The notes under the pieces: generated by a model
Seen by the model: the letters and a program-made list of their open reading frames with translations, nothing else
Told to the model about the DNA's origin: nothing
Databases searched by the model: none
Shown: positions 4,609 through 12,697 of the stretch, piece after piece
Layout: every line of letters starts with the position of its first letter
How positions within the stretch are numbered: position 1 is the first letter of the stretch
DNA from: a virus
Virus record (IMG/VR): IMGVR_UViG_3300032050_008696
Span: 1 to 58,865 of that record
DNA: 58,865 nt
Reading direction: 5' to 3' (one strand)
Program-made: the position numbers and the translations under genes

Positions 4609-4637
4609 ACTTTACCATGTATTTTATAAAAAGTCAA
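4609..4637 (-). promoter_or_regulatory. sigma70-type promoter for the SpoU methylase gene
   Basis: TTGACT (4632-4637), 17-nt spacer, TAAAGT (4609-4614). Only 9 nt separate the -10 from the ATG at 4599, so the mRNA would have almost no leader. Confidence 0.7.
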
Positions 4638-4885
4638 CTCTTTTTCTTAATTGTCTTTTTGGACTTAATTTCTGATTCAGCTGGATATCCAGAAGGTGAT
4701 GCTGTTTCAGCCTTCTTAGAGTTAGCGTATTCCTTTTCGGCTTCTTCAATTACAGCTTTAACAAAATCTGTGAGTAGTCCGCTCCAATGATTACGTTCAC
4801 TGTCTTCCACGATTGCCAGCTTTTTCCACCGTGGCATCTCGTTGAATTTGCGTTGATATACAGTTTTATAGAATGATGCTGTCAT
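4634..4885 (-). CDS. hypothetical protein, 83 aa, Lys-rich tail
   Basis: The N-terminal 50 residues are helical with Trp at 20 and 34. The C-terminus is a disordered Ser/Pro/Lys-rich tail ending in a Lys cluster. The stop region overlaps the -35 of the SpoU promoter. Function unknown. Confidence 0.6.
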   Translation of the reverse strand: MTASFYKTVYQRKFNEMPRWKKLAIVEDSERNHWSGLLTDFVKAVIEEAEKEYANSKKAETASPSGYPAESEIKSKKTIKKKS

Positions 4886-4897
4886 ATTATATAAATA

Positions 4898-5149
4898 TTA
4901 AAAGGAGGTACTCAATCGACTAGCATACGCCATGTTACTTGCCTTACCTTTACGATAAGATACTTTGGAATAGTTGTCAAATGCTTTCTTTGAAGTAATT
5001 ACAATGCTACCCGCAGTTTTGTGTCCAAAGTGCAGATATCCATACTTTTGACTACGTTTAGCAGATTGATCGCCACATGGCAAGCAAATCTTGTAACCAA
5101 GTTCATAACGTTCGGGATGAATTTCATTTCCACAACCACATTTAATCAT
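4898..5149 (-). CDS. small zinc-finger protein, TraR/DksA-like finger
   Basis: 83 aa. The first 30 residues have C-x-C-G at 4-7 and C-x-x-C at 27-30, with Arg/Tyr/Gly between, a layout like the finger of TraR/DksA proteins or small phage zinc ribbons. The rest is basic with a conserved-looking His-Lys segment. It has its own promoter with an 8-nt gap to the ATG. It might touch RNA polymerase, but the coiled-coil tips of DksA are absent, so the role is open. Confidence 0.65.
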   Translation of the reverse strand: MIKCGCGNEIHPERYELGYKICLPCGDQSAKRSQKYGYLHFGHKTAGSIVITSKKAFDNYSKVSYRKGKASNMAYASRLSTSF

Positions 5150-5157
5150 ATATAAAA

Positions 5158-5186
5158 AGTATACACGATGATGTGGTTGTGGTCAA
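5158..5186 (-). promoter_or_regulatory. sigma70-type promoter for the 83-aa zinc-finger gene
   Basis: TTGACC (5181-5186), 17-nt spacer, TATACT (5158-5163). Eight nt separate the -10 from the ATG at 5149. It abuts the terminator of the upstream gene. Confidence 0.7.
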
Positions 5187-5214
5187 TAAAAAAAGCGTAC
5201 CGATTGGTACGCTT
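5187..5214 (-). terminator. rho-independent terminator
   Basis: On the minus strand a 9-bp perfect stem (AAGCGTACC/GGTACGCTT, 5193-5214) with a 4-nt loop is followed by a run of about eight T. It ends the gene at 5221-5727 and directly precedes the promoter of the next gene. Confidence 0.9.
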
Positions 5215-5220
5215 GTTGTT

Positions 5221-5727
5221 TTAATTGGTTGGTTCGTGGTGATAATCTTGTCTTAGTTGATGGAGTTTTAATTCCATGTTCTGAAGCTCTCGTTTTGTAT
5301 GTCTTAGTTCGTTTTCAAGATCACTAATTTTTCTAAGTTCAGTATTCAAGTTGTAATCTGGATCGCTATGTGATCTGTTCTTAATATCGTCTGTTAGAAC
5401 ACACCCAAGATGATTTGTACCAAAAAGGTATTCAATATCATCATTAAAAGTGTTTTTTCCACAATAATTACAAGTCCAGTCACTTGCACGTTCATTACGT
5501 ATGATTTTGTCTAACCTTTCAAGTGTTTCTACGACTTCGGTGTTTGATTCGGCATTCATTACATCGTATGCCCAGTTCAAAGCATTATCTTCACGATCTT
5601 TTAGTTCTGGATATACCTTGATCAATTCGGCTTCAATTAGTTTGAGGTATGGATCAATTTGTTCAGACTGAATTGTACGAATACCCTTTGCGTATGTTAA
5701 TATAATGTTTTTGCTTATTTTATTCAT
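5221..5727 (-). CDS. hypothetical protein with zinc site and coiled coil
   Basis: 168 aa. The first half is helical. Residues near 95-120 hold C-x-x-C followed by His and Cys, a likely zinc-binding knuckle. The last 45 residues form a strong coiled coil rich in Leu, Glu and Arg. It is the last gene of the 7151-5221 operon and is followed by a clear terminator. Family not recognised. Confidence 0.7.
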   Translation of the reverse strand: MNKISKNIILTYAKGIRTIQSEQIDPYLKLIEAELIKVYPELKDREDNALNWAYDVMNAESNTEVVETLERLDKIIRNERASDWTCNYCGKNTFNDDIEYLFGTNHLGCVLTDDIKNRSHSDPDYNLNTELRKISDLENELRHTKRELQNMELKLHQLRQDYHHEPTN

Positions 5728-5728
5728 G

Positions 5729-5887
5729 TTAGTTAGTTGTTGTTAAATATTTTAATATTGTTTTAATACTTGCATATACTATAAATGGAATTAGTACCAC
5801 AAAAAATACAGTAAGTACTGATATTAGTCCTATTGAGAATATAACACCTACAATTAGGCCAATTAATATATTTATAATCTTGCTCAT
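5729..5887 (-). CDS. 52-aa membrane protein
   Basis: ATG at 5885-5887, TAA at 5729-5731. The product is almost entirely hydrophobic between residues 5 and 42, enough for one long or two short membrane helices, with Lys at both ends. Its ATG overlaps the TGA of the upstream gene as ATGA, which strongly supports translation. A small inner-membrane protein; role unknown. Confidence 0.7.
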   Translation of the reverse strand: MSKIINILIGLIVGVIFSIGLISVLTVFFVVLIPFIVYASIKTILKYLTTTN

Positions 5888-6150
5888 TTTTTAAGAAATC
5901 GGCTGTATATTAATTTACCTAGATTAGCGGCAAACTTTCTTGCTTTCTTTTCTGGTAAATCGTAAAGATGTGCGTGAAATACCTCTTCAATTAAGACATT
6001 GAGTTGTCTGCGAGTCTTTAGAGTTGGATCTACCATGATCGACGGATGTTTAGTATGTGGATTATCGCACAGTCCAGATGCTTTTAATCTAGCATGTGGC
6101 TTGTTGTAATTGACCGTATACTGTACACCCTCGAAATTTTTGAATTTCAT
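5884..6150 (-). CDS. small metallopeptidase-like phage protein
   Basis: 88 aa. The core reads L-I-E-E-V-F-H-A-H-L near residues 51-60, resembling the Glu/His helix of M78-type metalloprotease-like phage proteins, but the order differs from a strict HExxH, so activity is doubtful. It overlaps both neighbours (ATGA downstream, 1 base upstream). Function unknown. Confidence 0.65.
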   Translation of the reverse strand: MKFKNFEGVQYTVNYNKPHARLKASGLCDNPHTKHPSIMVDPTLKTRRQLNVLIEEVFHAHLYDLPEKKARKFAANLGKLIYSRFLKK

Positions 6151-6335
6151 TATTCACCTTTCGTGAAACTTTTCTTCATATCTTTAAGAAGAACGCTAAT
6201 ATCATCCAAGCTACGAACTCTGTCCTTATAGAGAATCTCGGTCTTTACACGTTCATCGTCAATAAGTTTGATTAACTCATTGATCTTTTGCATTGTAACT
6301 ACTGGTTTGGTGCGTTCAAATTCACTTACATTCAT
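6150..6335 (-). CDS. hypothetical protein, 61 aa
   Basis: Highly charged and helical throughout, probably a short coiled coil. It overlaps the upstream gene by 14 bases and abuts the downstream gene. No family recognised. Confidence 0.6.
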   Translation of the reverse strand: MNVSEFERTKPVVTMQKINELIKLIDDERVKTEILYKDRVRSLDDISVLLKDMKKSFTKGE

Positions 6336-6573
6336 TTAGAAACTCCTTTAATCGCTTTTGGTTTTCTATATTTAATACTACACTATCTGTCCATGGATGT
6401 CCATGTATAATAATTCTATAACACCAACGTAGCTTTTCAAGCCAAGTCATTCGTTTGCCGTTATAACCATGTTCAAACAGGCTAATACACACCTCTTCTT
6501 CATCTTTAAATTTTTCAACATAAAGAGCGTGGGAATGACAGTCACACATTAAAAATACAGAATCTTCCTTCAT
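6322..6573 (-). CDS. conserved phage hypothetical with Cys/His cluster
   Basis: 83 aa with C-D-C-H-S-H near residue 10 and a Trp/Arg/Cys-rich centre. This type of protein occurs in many large phages without known function. The ATG overlaps the previous stop as ATGA. A metal-binding role is possible from the Cys/His cluster. Confidence 0.65.
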   Translation of the reverse strand: MKEDSVFLMCDCHSHALYVEKFKDEEEVCISLFEHGYNGKRMTWLEKLRWCYRIIIHGHPWTDSVVLNIENQKRLKEFLNECK

Positions 6574-7151
6574 ATCTTTATTTTCCTATATAATTTCCAA
6601 CTAAAATCAGTCAGTACTGTTCCAATACTATTTAATGTGCATACAATAAACCAAATAGTTTTATTGAATGGTTTACCAATTAATTTATAAAATACAGTTG
6701 ATTCAAACTCTTTTCTTCGCTTAAGTTCTTCAATATGAAGTCTTAGATTTTCTTTTCTTTCTTTATTGTCATTAGCTTCAAACTTTTTGAGTTCGATTTT
6801 ATTAATAACACCACCAACAAATTCAATTGTAAATTCAACCCAATAATCGTAATCACCTTCACCGTGTTGATAAGTGTACATATTGATTGTTTTGGTCAAC
6901 TTTACATGAGTCCACCGTTTGTTAATTTGTTTTACTTCTCCAAATCGTTCACTGAACGTTACGCCGTTAGGATCACCTCCTATATACTCGCGTTCACACT
7001 CAAATAACCATAATGTACCATCTTCACGGATTTCATAAAGATCCAAAGCATTGTCTAAGTCTTTGGTTTGAAACCCAACTGACTTAAATCCTTTGTTATC
7101 TTCTGGTAACGGAAGAGGATACTTACACACTATGTCATCGAACATTCCCAT
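6570..7151 (-). CDS. conserved phage protein, MGMFD type, C-terminal membrane segment
   Basis: 193 aa. It begins M-G-M-F-D followed by a C-x-x-P-L-P stretch, a signature common to uncharacterised proteins of many large phages. The first 120 residues are beta-rich, then a charged helix (about 125-150) and a hydrophobic segment at about 163-182 flanked by basic residues, so it may be membrane-anchored. First gene of the operon that ends at the terminator near 5200; promoter at 7249-7277. Confidence 0.75.
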   Translation of the reverse strand: MGMFDDIVCKYPLPLPEDNKGFKSVGFQTKDLDNALDLYEIREDGTLWLFECEREYIGGDPNGVTFSERFGEVKQINKRWTHVKLTKTINMYTYQHGEGDYDYWVEFTIEFVGGVINKIELKKFEANDNKERKENLRLHIEELKRRKEFESTVFYKLIGKPFNKTIWFIVCTLNSIGTVLTDFSWKLYRKIKI

Positions 7152-7248
7152 ATTATTAATTATTTTTAGCTTATATTAAGCAAATATTATATTTTAATTA
7201 TTAGATTTTATTAAGCACATCAAGCAACTAAGCGCTTACTATAAAAGC

Positions 7249-7277
7249 ATTGTACTTTCTATATTTCTAAAAGTCAA
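7249..7277 (-). promoter_or_regulatory. sigma70-type promoter for the 7151-5729 operon
   Basis: TTGACT (7272-7277), 17-nt spacer, TACAAT (7249-7254), with a leader of about 90 nt before the ATG at 7151. The plus-strand promoter for the RmlA operon must also lie in this intergenic region, but I could not identify it. Confidence 0.65.
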
Positions 7278-7320
7278 GATATAAAAAATTGCTACCTGAA
7301 ATAAAAAATATGTATTTTAA

Positions 7321-8163
7321 ATGAAAGGTATTATTCTATCAGGAGGCACTGGAAGCAGACTATATCCGCTTACCGCAACAGTAAATAAGCAATTATTGCC
7401 TGTTTATGATAAGCCAATGATTTATTATCCGTTAAGCACAATGATATCGTGTGGTATACGTGAGTTTTGTATCATTTCTACTCCAGAATATCTACCAATG
7501 TATGAAAAGTTATTTGGCAACGGAAATCATCTTGGGCTAGAAATAACTTACAAAATACAATATAAACCAAACGGTATAGCTGAATCATTTATAATAGCTG
7601 AAGATTTTATCGGTAACGATAACGTATCACTTATACTTGGTGACAATATATTTCACGGATTAAACCGAGTTAAAACAAATCTTAATGGCGCTTTGGTTTT
7701 TGCTTACGAAGTAAACAATCCACAAGACTATGCAGTAGTAGAGTTTGATGATAACAACAAAGTTATTAGTATAGAAGAAAAACCTAAAGCTCCAAAAAGT
7801 AAATTTGCCATTCCCGGCTTATATTTCTTCGATAATAGAGTTGTTAAGTTTAGCAAATCATTAAAACCATCCAAACGTGGCGAACTGGAGATTGTGGATG
7901 TCATGAACGCGTACCTAAACGACGGTGGTATTGATGTTATTAAATTTCCTAGGGGTACTGCTTGGTTAGACGCTGGTCTACCAGACTCACTGTTCCAAAG
8001 CGCTGCTTATGTAAAAACAATTCAAGAAAGACAAGGTATACGAATTGGTTGTATAGAAGAAGAATGTTACAACAAAGGATTTATTAATAAAGCACAACTT
8101 AAGAAAGTTATTGACAAATTACCAAATTCAGAATATAAAGCTTATTTACAGAAGTATGAATAA
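7321..8163 (+). CDS. rmlA: glucose-1-phosphate thymidylyltransferase (RmlA)
   Basis: Makes dTDP-glucose from glucose-1-phosphate and dTTP. 280 aa, the usual short-form length. G-G-T-G-S-R at 8-13 is the nucleotide loop, K-Q-L-L-P follows at 23-27, L-G-D-N lies at 106-109, and an E-E-K-P motif is present. These are RmlA features and differ from the CTP-using RfbF. First of four overlapping genes that make a dTDP-deoxysugar. No clear Shine-Dalgarno precedes the ATG, and the promoter was not identified. Confidence 0.95.
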   Translation: MKGIILSGGTGSRLYPLTATVNKQLLPVYDKPMIYYPLSTMISCGIREFCIISTPEYLPMYEKLFGNGNHLGLEITYKIQYKPNGIAESFIIAEDFIGNDNVSLILGDNIFHGLNRVKTNLNGALVFAYEVNNPQDYAVVEFDDNNKVISIEEKPKAPKSKFAIPGLYFFDNRVVKFSKSLKPSKRGELEIVDVMNAYLNDGGIDVIKFPRGTAWLDAGLPDSLFQSAAYVKTIQERQGIRIGCIEEECYNKGFINKAQLKKVIDKLPNSEYKAYLQKYE

Positions 8164-9448
8164 AAAAGAACTAATCAAAAATTTTATACAAGAAGTACAA
8201 AAAATTCAATTTGTACCAGAATACTGCCACAATCTAAAAGGAGCCAAGAACAAGGTTTATTACTCTGGTCCATTAATGGATGAGGAAGAATTAACAGAAG
8301 CTATTGATTCGTTGTTATTCGGCAAATGGTTTGTTAGCGGTGAAAAGGTTTATCAGTTTGAAAGAGAATTCAGCAAAACTGTAAATCAAAAACATTCGGT
8401 AATGGTTAATTCTGGTAGTTCAGCAAATCTTGTAATGATTGCTGCACTAAAACAATACTTCAAGTGGACATCTACAGATGAAATTCTTATTAGCGTAGTA
8501 GGATTTCCAACCACACTTAATCCAATTATTCAAGCGGGTCTAAAACCAGTGTTCGTAGATATAGAATACGACACTTTAAACTTTGACTTAAATGAATTGG
8601 TAAAGAAAATTACACCAAACACCAAAGCTATATTCGTTTCACCTGTACTTGGCAACCCTCCAGACATGGATAAGCTGGTCGAAATCGCCAAGGCAAACAA
8701 CCTAGAAATTATCATGGATGGTTGTGACAGTTATGGTAGCAAGTGGAATGGTAAACATTTAGACGAATATGCTATAGCAACTAGCTGTAGTTTTTATCCA
8801 GCACATCACATCACAACAGGTGAAGGTGGCATGGTCAGTTCAAACGTAGAAGAAATTGTAAAACTTGCTAGAACATTTGCTTGGTGGGGAAGAGATTGTT
8901 ATTGTGTTGGTCCCGCTAATTTGTTGAAGAACGGTAGTTGCAATTGCAGATTCAGTCAGTGGATCAAAGAACTTCCATATGAAATTGATCACAAGTATTT
9001 CTTCTCACAAATTGGCTACAATCTAAAGCCACTTGATCTACAAGGCGGTATTGGATTGGCTCAGTTGAAGAAAGCAGACGGTATTCATGAAGCTAGAAAG
9101 AAGAACAAAGATACCATTCAAAATATTCTATCTGGAATTAAAGGATTGAAGTTTCCAACTAAACATGATAAAGCAGATGTATCTTGGTTTGGCGTACCTG
9201 TAATTTGTGAATCATTTGAACAAAAGTCCAAGTTGGTTATTTATCTTGAAACAAACGGCATTCAGACACGCAATTACTTTGCTGGTAACATTCTACTACA
9301 TCCAGCTTATACACACTTGGAAAGTTGGAAGAATTATCCAAACGCTACAAACGTACTCGGCAACGTATTCTTCTTGGGATCGTCACCAACACTAACCCAA
9401 GACAACCTAGATTACATGAAAGAAATCATTGAAAAGTATGAAAATTGA
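8156..9448 (+). CDS. RfbH/E1-type PLP and [2Fe-2S] sugar 3-dehydrase
   Basis: 430 aa, DegT/DnrJ fold. The Schiff-base Lys is replaced by His in Y-P-A-H-H-I-T (213-219), the hallmark of 3-dehydrases that remove the C3 hydroxyl of 4-keto-6-deoxyhexoses. Cys190, Cys248, Cys250 and Cys262/264 match the spacing of the [2Fe-2S] ligands of the Yersinia E1 enzyme. Known enzymes of this type mostly use CDP-sugars; here the neighbours make dTDP-sugars, so a dTDP substrate (as for SpnQ-like enzymes) is likely. The start at 8156 overlaps the end of rmlA. No E3 reductase partner is visible in the window. Confidence 0.9.
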   Translation: MNKKELIKNFIQEVQKIQFVPEYCHNLKGAKNKVYYSGPLMDEEELTEAIDSLLFGKWFVSGEKVYQFEREFSKTVNQKHSVMVNSGSSANLVMIAALKQYFKWTSTDEILISVVGFPTTLNPIIQAGLKPVFVDIEYDTLNFDLNELVKKITPNTKAIFVSPVLGNPPDMDKLVEIAKANNLEIIMDGCDSYGSKWNGKHLDEYAIATSCSFYPAHHITTGEGGMVSSNVEEIVKLARTFAWWGRDCYCVGPANLLKNGSCNCRFSQWIKELPYEIDHKYFFSQIGYNLKPLDLQGGIGLAQLKKADGIHEARKKNKDTIQNILSGIKGLKFPTKHDKADVSWFGVPVICESFEQKSKLVIYLETNGIQTRNYFAGNILLHPAYTHLESWKNYPNATNVLGNVFFLGSSPTLTQDNLDYMKEIIEKYEN

Positions 9449-10253
9449 TTTATTTGGTGGTACAGGATTCGTAGGTAGTAACTTCAAACGATTGTACAAT
9501 GAAAGTACTCATGTACATGATAGAGAAGATAATACTCCCATATACGAAAATGTATTATACATGATTAGTACTACACACAACTATCACGTTTTTGATAATA
9601 TTCATAAAGATGTAGAAACAAATCTAACAAAGTTACTAAACGTTTTACAGAACTGTAAAGACAAGAATATTGTTTTTAATTTTGTTAGCAGTTGGTTCGT
9701 ATATGGTGATGTTGAATTACCAGCAAAAGAAGACAGTTGTTGTAAACCAAAGGGATTTTACAGCATTACCAAACGATGTGCTGAAGACTTGATTATCAGT
9801 TATTGTGAAACTTTCAAAATCAAGTACAGAATACTAAGACTCTGTAATGTATACGGTCCATCTGATGGTGGCGTTTCTAAACAAAAGAATGCTTTACAAT
9901 ATCTAATCAACACAATAAAGTCTAATAACGAGATCAATTTGTATTATGACGGCAATTTTGTCAGAGACTATATGCATGTAGATGATGTATGTAAAGCAAT
10001 ATATACAGTACTATATAGAGCTGACTATAATCAAATTATCAACATTGGCAGTGGTATACCACAAAACTTTAGAGAAATAATTGATTTCGTAATCAAAGAA
10101 ACCAACAGTACCAGCAAAATTACTGCTATCGATGCAGTGGATTTTCACAAGATTGTACAAGTAAAAGATATGTATCTTGACGTTGAAAAGTTAAACAAAC
10201 TTGGATTCAAACAACACATTGACATTTATCAAGGAATAAAAACACTATTATGA
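9438..10253 (+). CDS. extended SDR, NAD-dependent sugar epimerase or ketoreductase
   Basis: 271 aa. G-G-T-G-F-V-G at 7-13 is the dinucleotide-binding loop, and Tyr108/Lys112 form the YxxxK pair with Ser84/85 upstream. By position, directly after the 3-dehydrase and before RmlB, it probably reduces or epimerises the 4-keto group to give the final 3,6-dideoxyhexose. The exact stereochemistry cannot be read from sequence. The ATG at 9438 lies within the end of the previous gene and matches the canonical N-terminus; an in-frame ATG at 9429 would add three residues. Confidence 0.88.
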   Translation: MKIDLFGGTGFVGSNFKRLYNESTHVHDREDNTPIYENVLYMISTTHNYHVFDNIHKDVETNLTKLLNVLQNCKDKNIVFNFVSSWFVYGDVELPAKEDSCCKPKGFYSITKRCAEDLIISYCETFKIKYRILRLCNVYGPSDGGVSKQKNALQYLINTIKSNNEINLYYDGNFVRDYMHVDDVCKAIYTVLYRADYNQIINIGSGIPQNFREIIDFVIKETNSTSKITAIDAVDFHKIVQVKDMYLDVEKLNKLGFKQHIDIYQGIKTLL

Positions 10254-11206
10254 ATATACTAGTTACAGGTGGAAGTGGATTTATAGGCAGTCACTTTATT
10301 GAAGAAGTATTAAAACGAAGTGACGTAACAAAACTATATAATCTAGACGCAAACACCTACGCAGCAAACAAAACCTTACCGTTTGAAAATGACAATAGGT
10401 ACCAAAAGTTGACTATGGACATTGCAGCTGCATATTTTCCAAGTCAAAAAGGTTTTCTAGAGTCATTGAACCTAGACTACGTTGTGCATTTTGCTGCGGA
10501 ATCTCATGTAGATAATTCTATTTCTGGCCCCAAAAAGTTCGTAGATACAAACATAATTGGCACCTTTAATCTACTAGAAAACTTTAAATCATCAAAGATC
10601 AAGAAGTTTATTCATATATCAACCGACGAAGTTTTTGGTAGTCTAAACAACAAAGAAGGTCCATTTGATATAGACAGTCCGTACAGACCCAACAGTCCAT
10701 ATGCAGCCAGTAAAGCAGCAAGTGACTTGTTGGTAAGAAGTTATATCAAGACTTACAAGTTTCCAGCAATTATTACCAATTGTAGCAATAATTTTGGACC
10801 AAGACAATTTCCAGAAAAATTGATACCACTTGCAATTAATAAGTTAAAAAACAAAGAAGCTATACCAATTTATGGTAATGGATCAAATGTTAGAGATTGG
10901 ATCTATGTTAAAGACCATGTTAACGCAATTATACGTGTTATACAATACGGTGTAATTGGAAATCAGTATTTGATCGGGGGAGACAATGAAACATCAAACT
11001 ATGAACTAATACACCTGCTTAAAGAGGTATATGAAGAATTAACCCAATCAAACATAGACTGGGAATGGTTTAAATACGTAGAAGATCGTAAAGGTCACGA
11101 TCTGAGATATGCAATCAATAATTGGGAGTTGAAACAACAGTTTCCAGACTTTGTATTGAGTGATTTCAAGCAGTCACTAAAAACAACTGTACAAAGTTAT
11201 TTATAG
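10250..11206 (+). CDS. rmlB: dTDP-glucose 4,6-dehydratase (RmlB)
   Basis: Converts dTDP-glucose to dTDP-4-keto-6-deoxyglucose, the branch-point sugar for the two preceding enzymes. 318 aa, with G-G-S-G-F-I-G at 7-13, S-T-D-E-V-F-G at 124-130 (catalytic Asp/Glu) and Y-A-A-S-K at 151-155. It overlaps the upstream gene by 4 bases. Its stop overlaps the convergent zincin gene by 6 bases with no terminator between. Confidence 0.95.
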   Translation: MNILVTGGSGFIGSHFIEEVLKRSDVTKLYNLDANTYAANKTLPFENDNRYQKLTMDIAAAYFPSQKGFLESLNLDYVVHFAAESHVDNSISGPKKFVDTNIIGTFNLLENFKSSKIKKFIHISTDEVFGSLNNKEGPFDIDSPYRPNSPYAASKAASDLLVRSYIKTYKFPAIITNCSNNFGPRQFPEKLIPLAINKLKNKEAIPIYGNGSNVRDWIYVKDHVNAIIRVIQYGVIGNQYLIGGDNETSNYELIHLLKEVYEELTQSNIDWEWFKYVEDRKGHDLRYAINNWELKQQFPDFVLSDFKQSLKTTVQSYL

Positions 11207-11569
11207 TGTTTTTGCGTAGATTGCCAATTTTGGATTAGTATATCCAAACTTTTTGACCAATTGACCGGCTACACTATTAGCTTCATCTTCTATTTCTCCA
11301 CCGATATCTTGGGTAGGTTCTTCTAACTTACCCATTTGATTTTGCTGGTGATGAATCAACTCATGTGCAATACTACGTAATACGTCAGCTAAACCTCTAT
11401 CCTTACAATATACTTTAACATCTCCATTTTGTGGATTGTAATAAGCATATGTTCTTAAATCATCGTCACGTTGTGTTACCAGATTAACCTTGAAAGGTTG
11501 ATTCAAGTTTAATTCATCATTAGCAAATTTGATGAATTTTACAATTGTGTATTTGTTTAACTTATCCAT
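11201..11569 (-). CDS. small zincin metallopeptidase-like protein
   Basis: 122 aa. H-E-L-I-H at 69-73 is a zinc-binding HExxH helix, followed about 20 residues later by an acidic stretch (Glu92, Glu95) that could supply the third ligand. No signal peptide, so it acts in the cytoplasm or inside the virion. Last gene of a minus-strand run with the nuclease and ferritin-like genes. Substrate unknown. Confidence 0.75.
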   Translation of the reverse strand: MDKLNKYTIVKFIKFANDELNLNQPFKVNLVTQRDDDLRTYAYYNPQNGDVKVYCKDRGLADVLRSIAHELIHHQQNQMGKLEEPTQDIGGEIEDEANSVAGQLVKKFGYTNPKLAIYAKTL

Positions 11570-11570
11570 A

Positions 11571-12023
11571 TTAAAGTCCAGCTTCTTTATATGACATTTT
11601 TATTTTACCCTCATCAATCAAACGTTTACGGTTCTTAAAATGAAGTTCTTTAACGTTCAATTTGTTCTCTCCCAAATATTTGACAGCATATCCATCTGTA
11701 ACCAAAGATTCGTTTAGCACCTCTTTTGTATTAGGATCTATAATTTCCGCCAACAATCTACCAAACTTTTCACTATCATCGCTCTTATGAGTACGTATAA
11801 TTACATGTTTATTACAATTTTCGATAAACGCTTTAGCATAATCCTTACTAGCCAAGCCAAATACCTTTTCAATTTTATCACTAGTACGACTTTCCGGAGT
11901 ATCTACACCCAATAATCTTACATTTTGATTAGATAACACAACATCAAAACCCAAGTCGATGTCAACCACAATTGTATCACCATCTACGACGTTAGTAACT
12001 TTAGCATGATATTCGTATGGCAT
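11571..12023 (-). CDS. thermonuclease (SNase-domain) nuclease
   Basis: 150 aa, a complete staphylococcal-nuclease fold. D-G-D-T near residue 14 and V-R-L-L-G-V-D-T-P-E-S around 36-46 hold the calcium site and catalytic Arg/Glu; the second catalytic Arg is in F-G-R-L-L near 88. No secretion signal, so a role in host DNA breakdown or nucleotide salvage is more likely than an extracellular one. Confidence 0.9.
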   Translation of the reverse strand: MPYEYHAKVTNVVDGDTIVVDIDLGFDVVLSNQNVRLLGVDTPESRTSDKIEKVFGLASKDYAKAFIENCNKHVIIRTHKSDDSEKFGRLLAEIIDPNTKEVLNESLVTDGYAVKYLGENKLNVKELHFKNRKRLIDEGKIKMSYKEAGL

Positions 12024-12027
12024 AGTA

Positions 12028-12387
12028 TTAAGAAAGTGTTAATAGATACTTTAATTTGTTTAGACCGGCTAACATTTCATCCCTAATGTTCATTAAGTCA
12101 GTATCAGTCTTTTCTAGACCCTTGGGTAGTTCATCTGTCAAATAAGTGATATACTTATCAACAAAATCAACGGTATTTACATCCGAATAGTTACTAAGTT
12201 CAATCTTAAATCCATCACGACTTTCAATTCTACCGTATTTTCCCATGAATGTTTCGATAAATTCATCGATTTGTTCTGTTAAGGTATCATAAGCACCACC
12301 AAGAGCTTGGTGTTCAGCATAACTTTTTGTTTGCCAATGATGAATCTTTAGTTGATTGTGTAGAGTCAATAAATTAGTTACTATCAT
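12028..12387 (-). CDS. ferritin/Dps-like phage protein (DUF5856-like)
   Basis: 119 aa from ATG 12385-12387; a TTG at 12414 would add nine hydrophobic residues. The opening resembles L-x-x-L-H-x-Q-L-K-x-x-H-W-Q-T, followed by long helices, as in Dps/ferritin-like proteins of large phages. The metal residues of true Dps are only partly evident (His/Trp/Glu), so iron storage is unproven. It lies between the nuclease and a small unknown gene. Confidence 0.7.
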   Translation of the reverse strand: MIVTNLLTLHNQLKIHHWQTKSYAEHQALGGAYDTLTEQIDEFIETFMGKYGRIESRDGFKIELSNYSDVNTVDFVDKYITYLTDELPKGLEKTDTDLMNIRDEMLAGLNKLKYLLTLS

Positions 12388-12410
12388 ATATGTTATAAAT
12401 ATAACACAAA

Positions 12411-12608
12411 TCAAGTAATAACTTCTACTTTACAGTTTTTCTTATCAAACACACCTTCGTCAATTAGGTATCTTATAACACAATCACATCTAGCCTTGAA
12501 GTCAACGAAACTCACATCCTCTGGTTTCCAAATCTTGATAGTACTGGCATCCTTTATTTCAAAGCGTACGCCATTTACTAATCCTTTTCTTTTGATAATG
12601 AGATCCAT
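12411..12608 (-). CDS. hypothetical protein, 65 aa
   Basis: Short alpha/beta protein with three Cys near the C-terminus. It is divergent from the plus-strand gene at 12698. No family recognised. Confidence 0.6.
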   Translation of the reverse strand: MDLIIKRKGLVNGVRFEIKDASTIKIWKPEDVSFVDFKARCDCVIRYLIDEGVFDKKNCKVEVIT

Positions 12609-12697
12609 CGTCTATAAATATAATACGATTGTTACAACATGTAAATATAAAAAAATTTCAAGAAGAAAATATAACACTTGTTAACTATATATTGAAA

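Noticed and set aside
7151-7321. A plus-strand promoter for the RmlA operon
   Set aside because: Only weak, AT-driven matches are present; the one convincing promoter here faces the minus strand.
12608-12620. T4 late promoter TATAAATA upstream of the gene at 12698 (and similar words near 4888, 12395 and 24550)
   Set aside because: The octamer is expected by chance in DNA this AT-rich, and the copies do not consistently face late genes; not listed as promoters.
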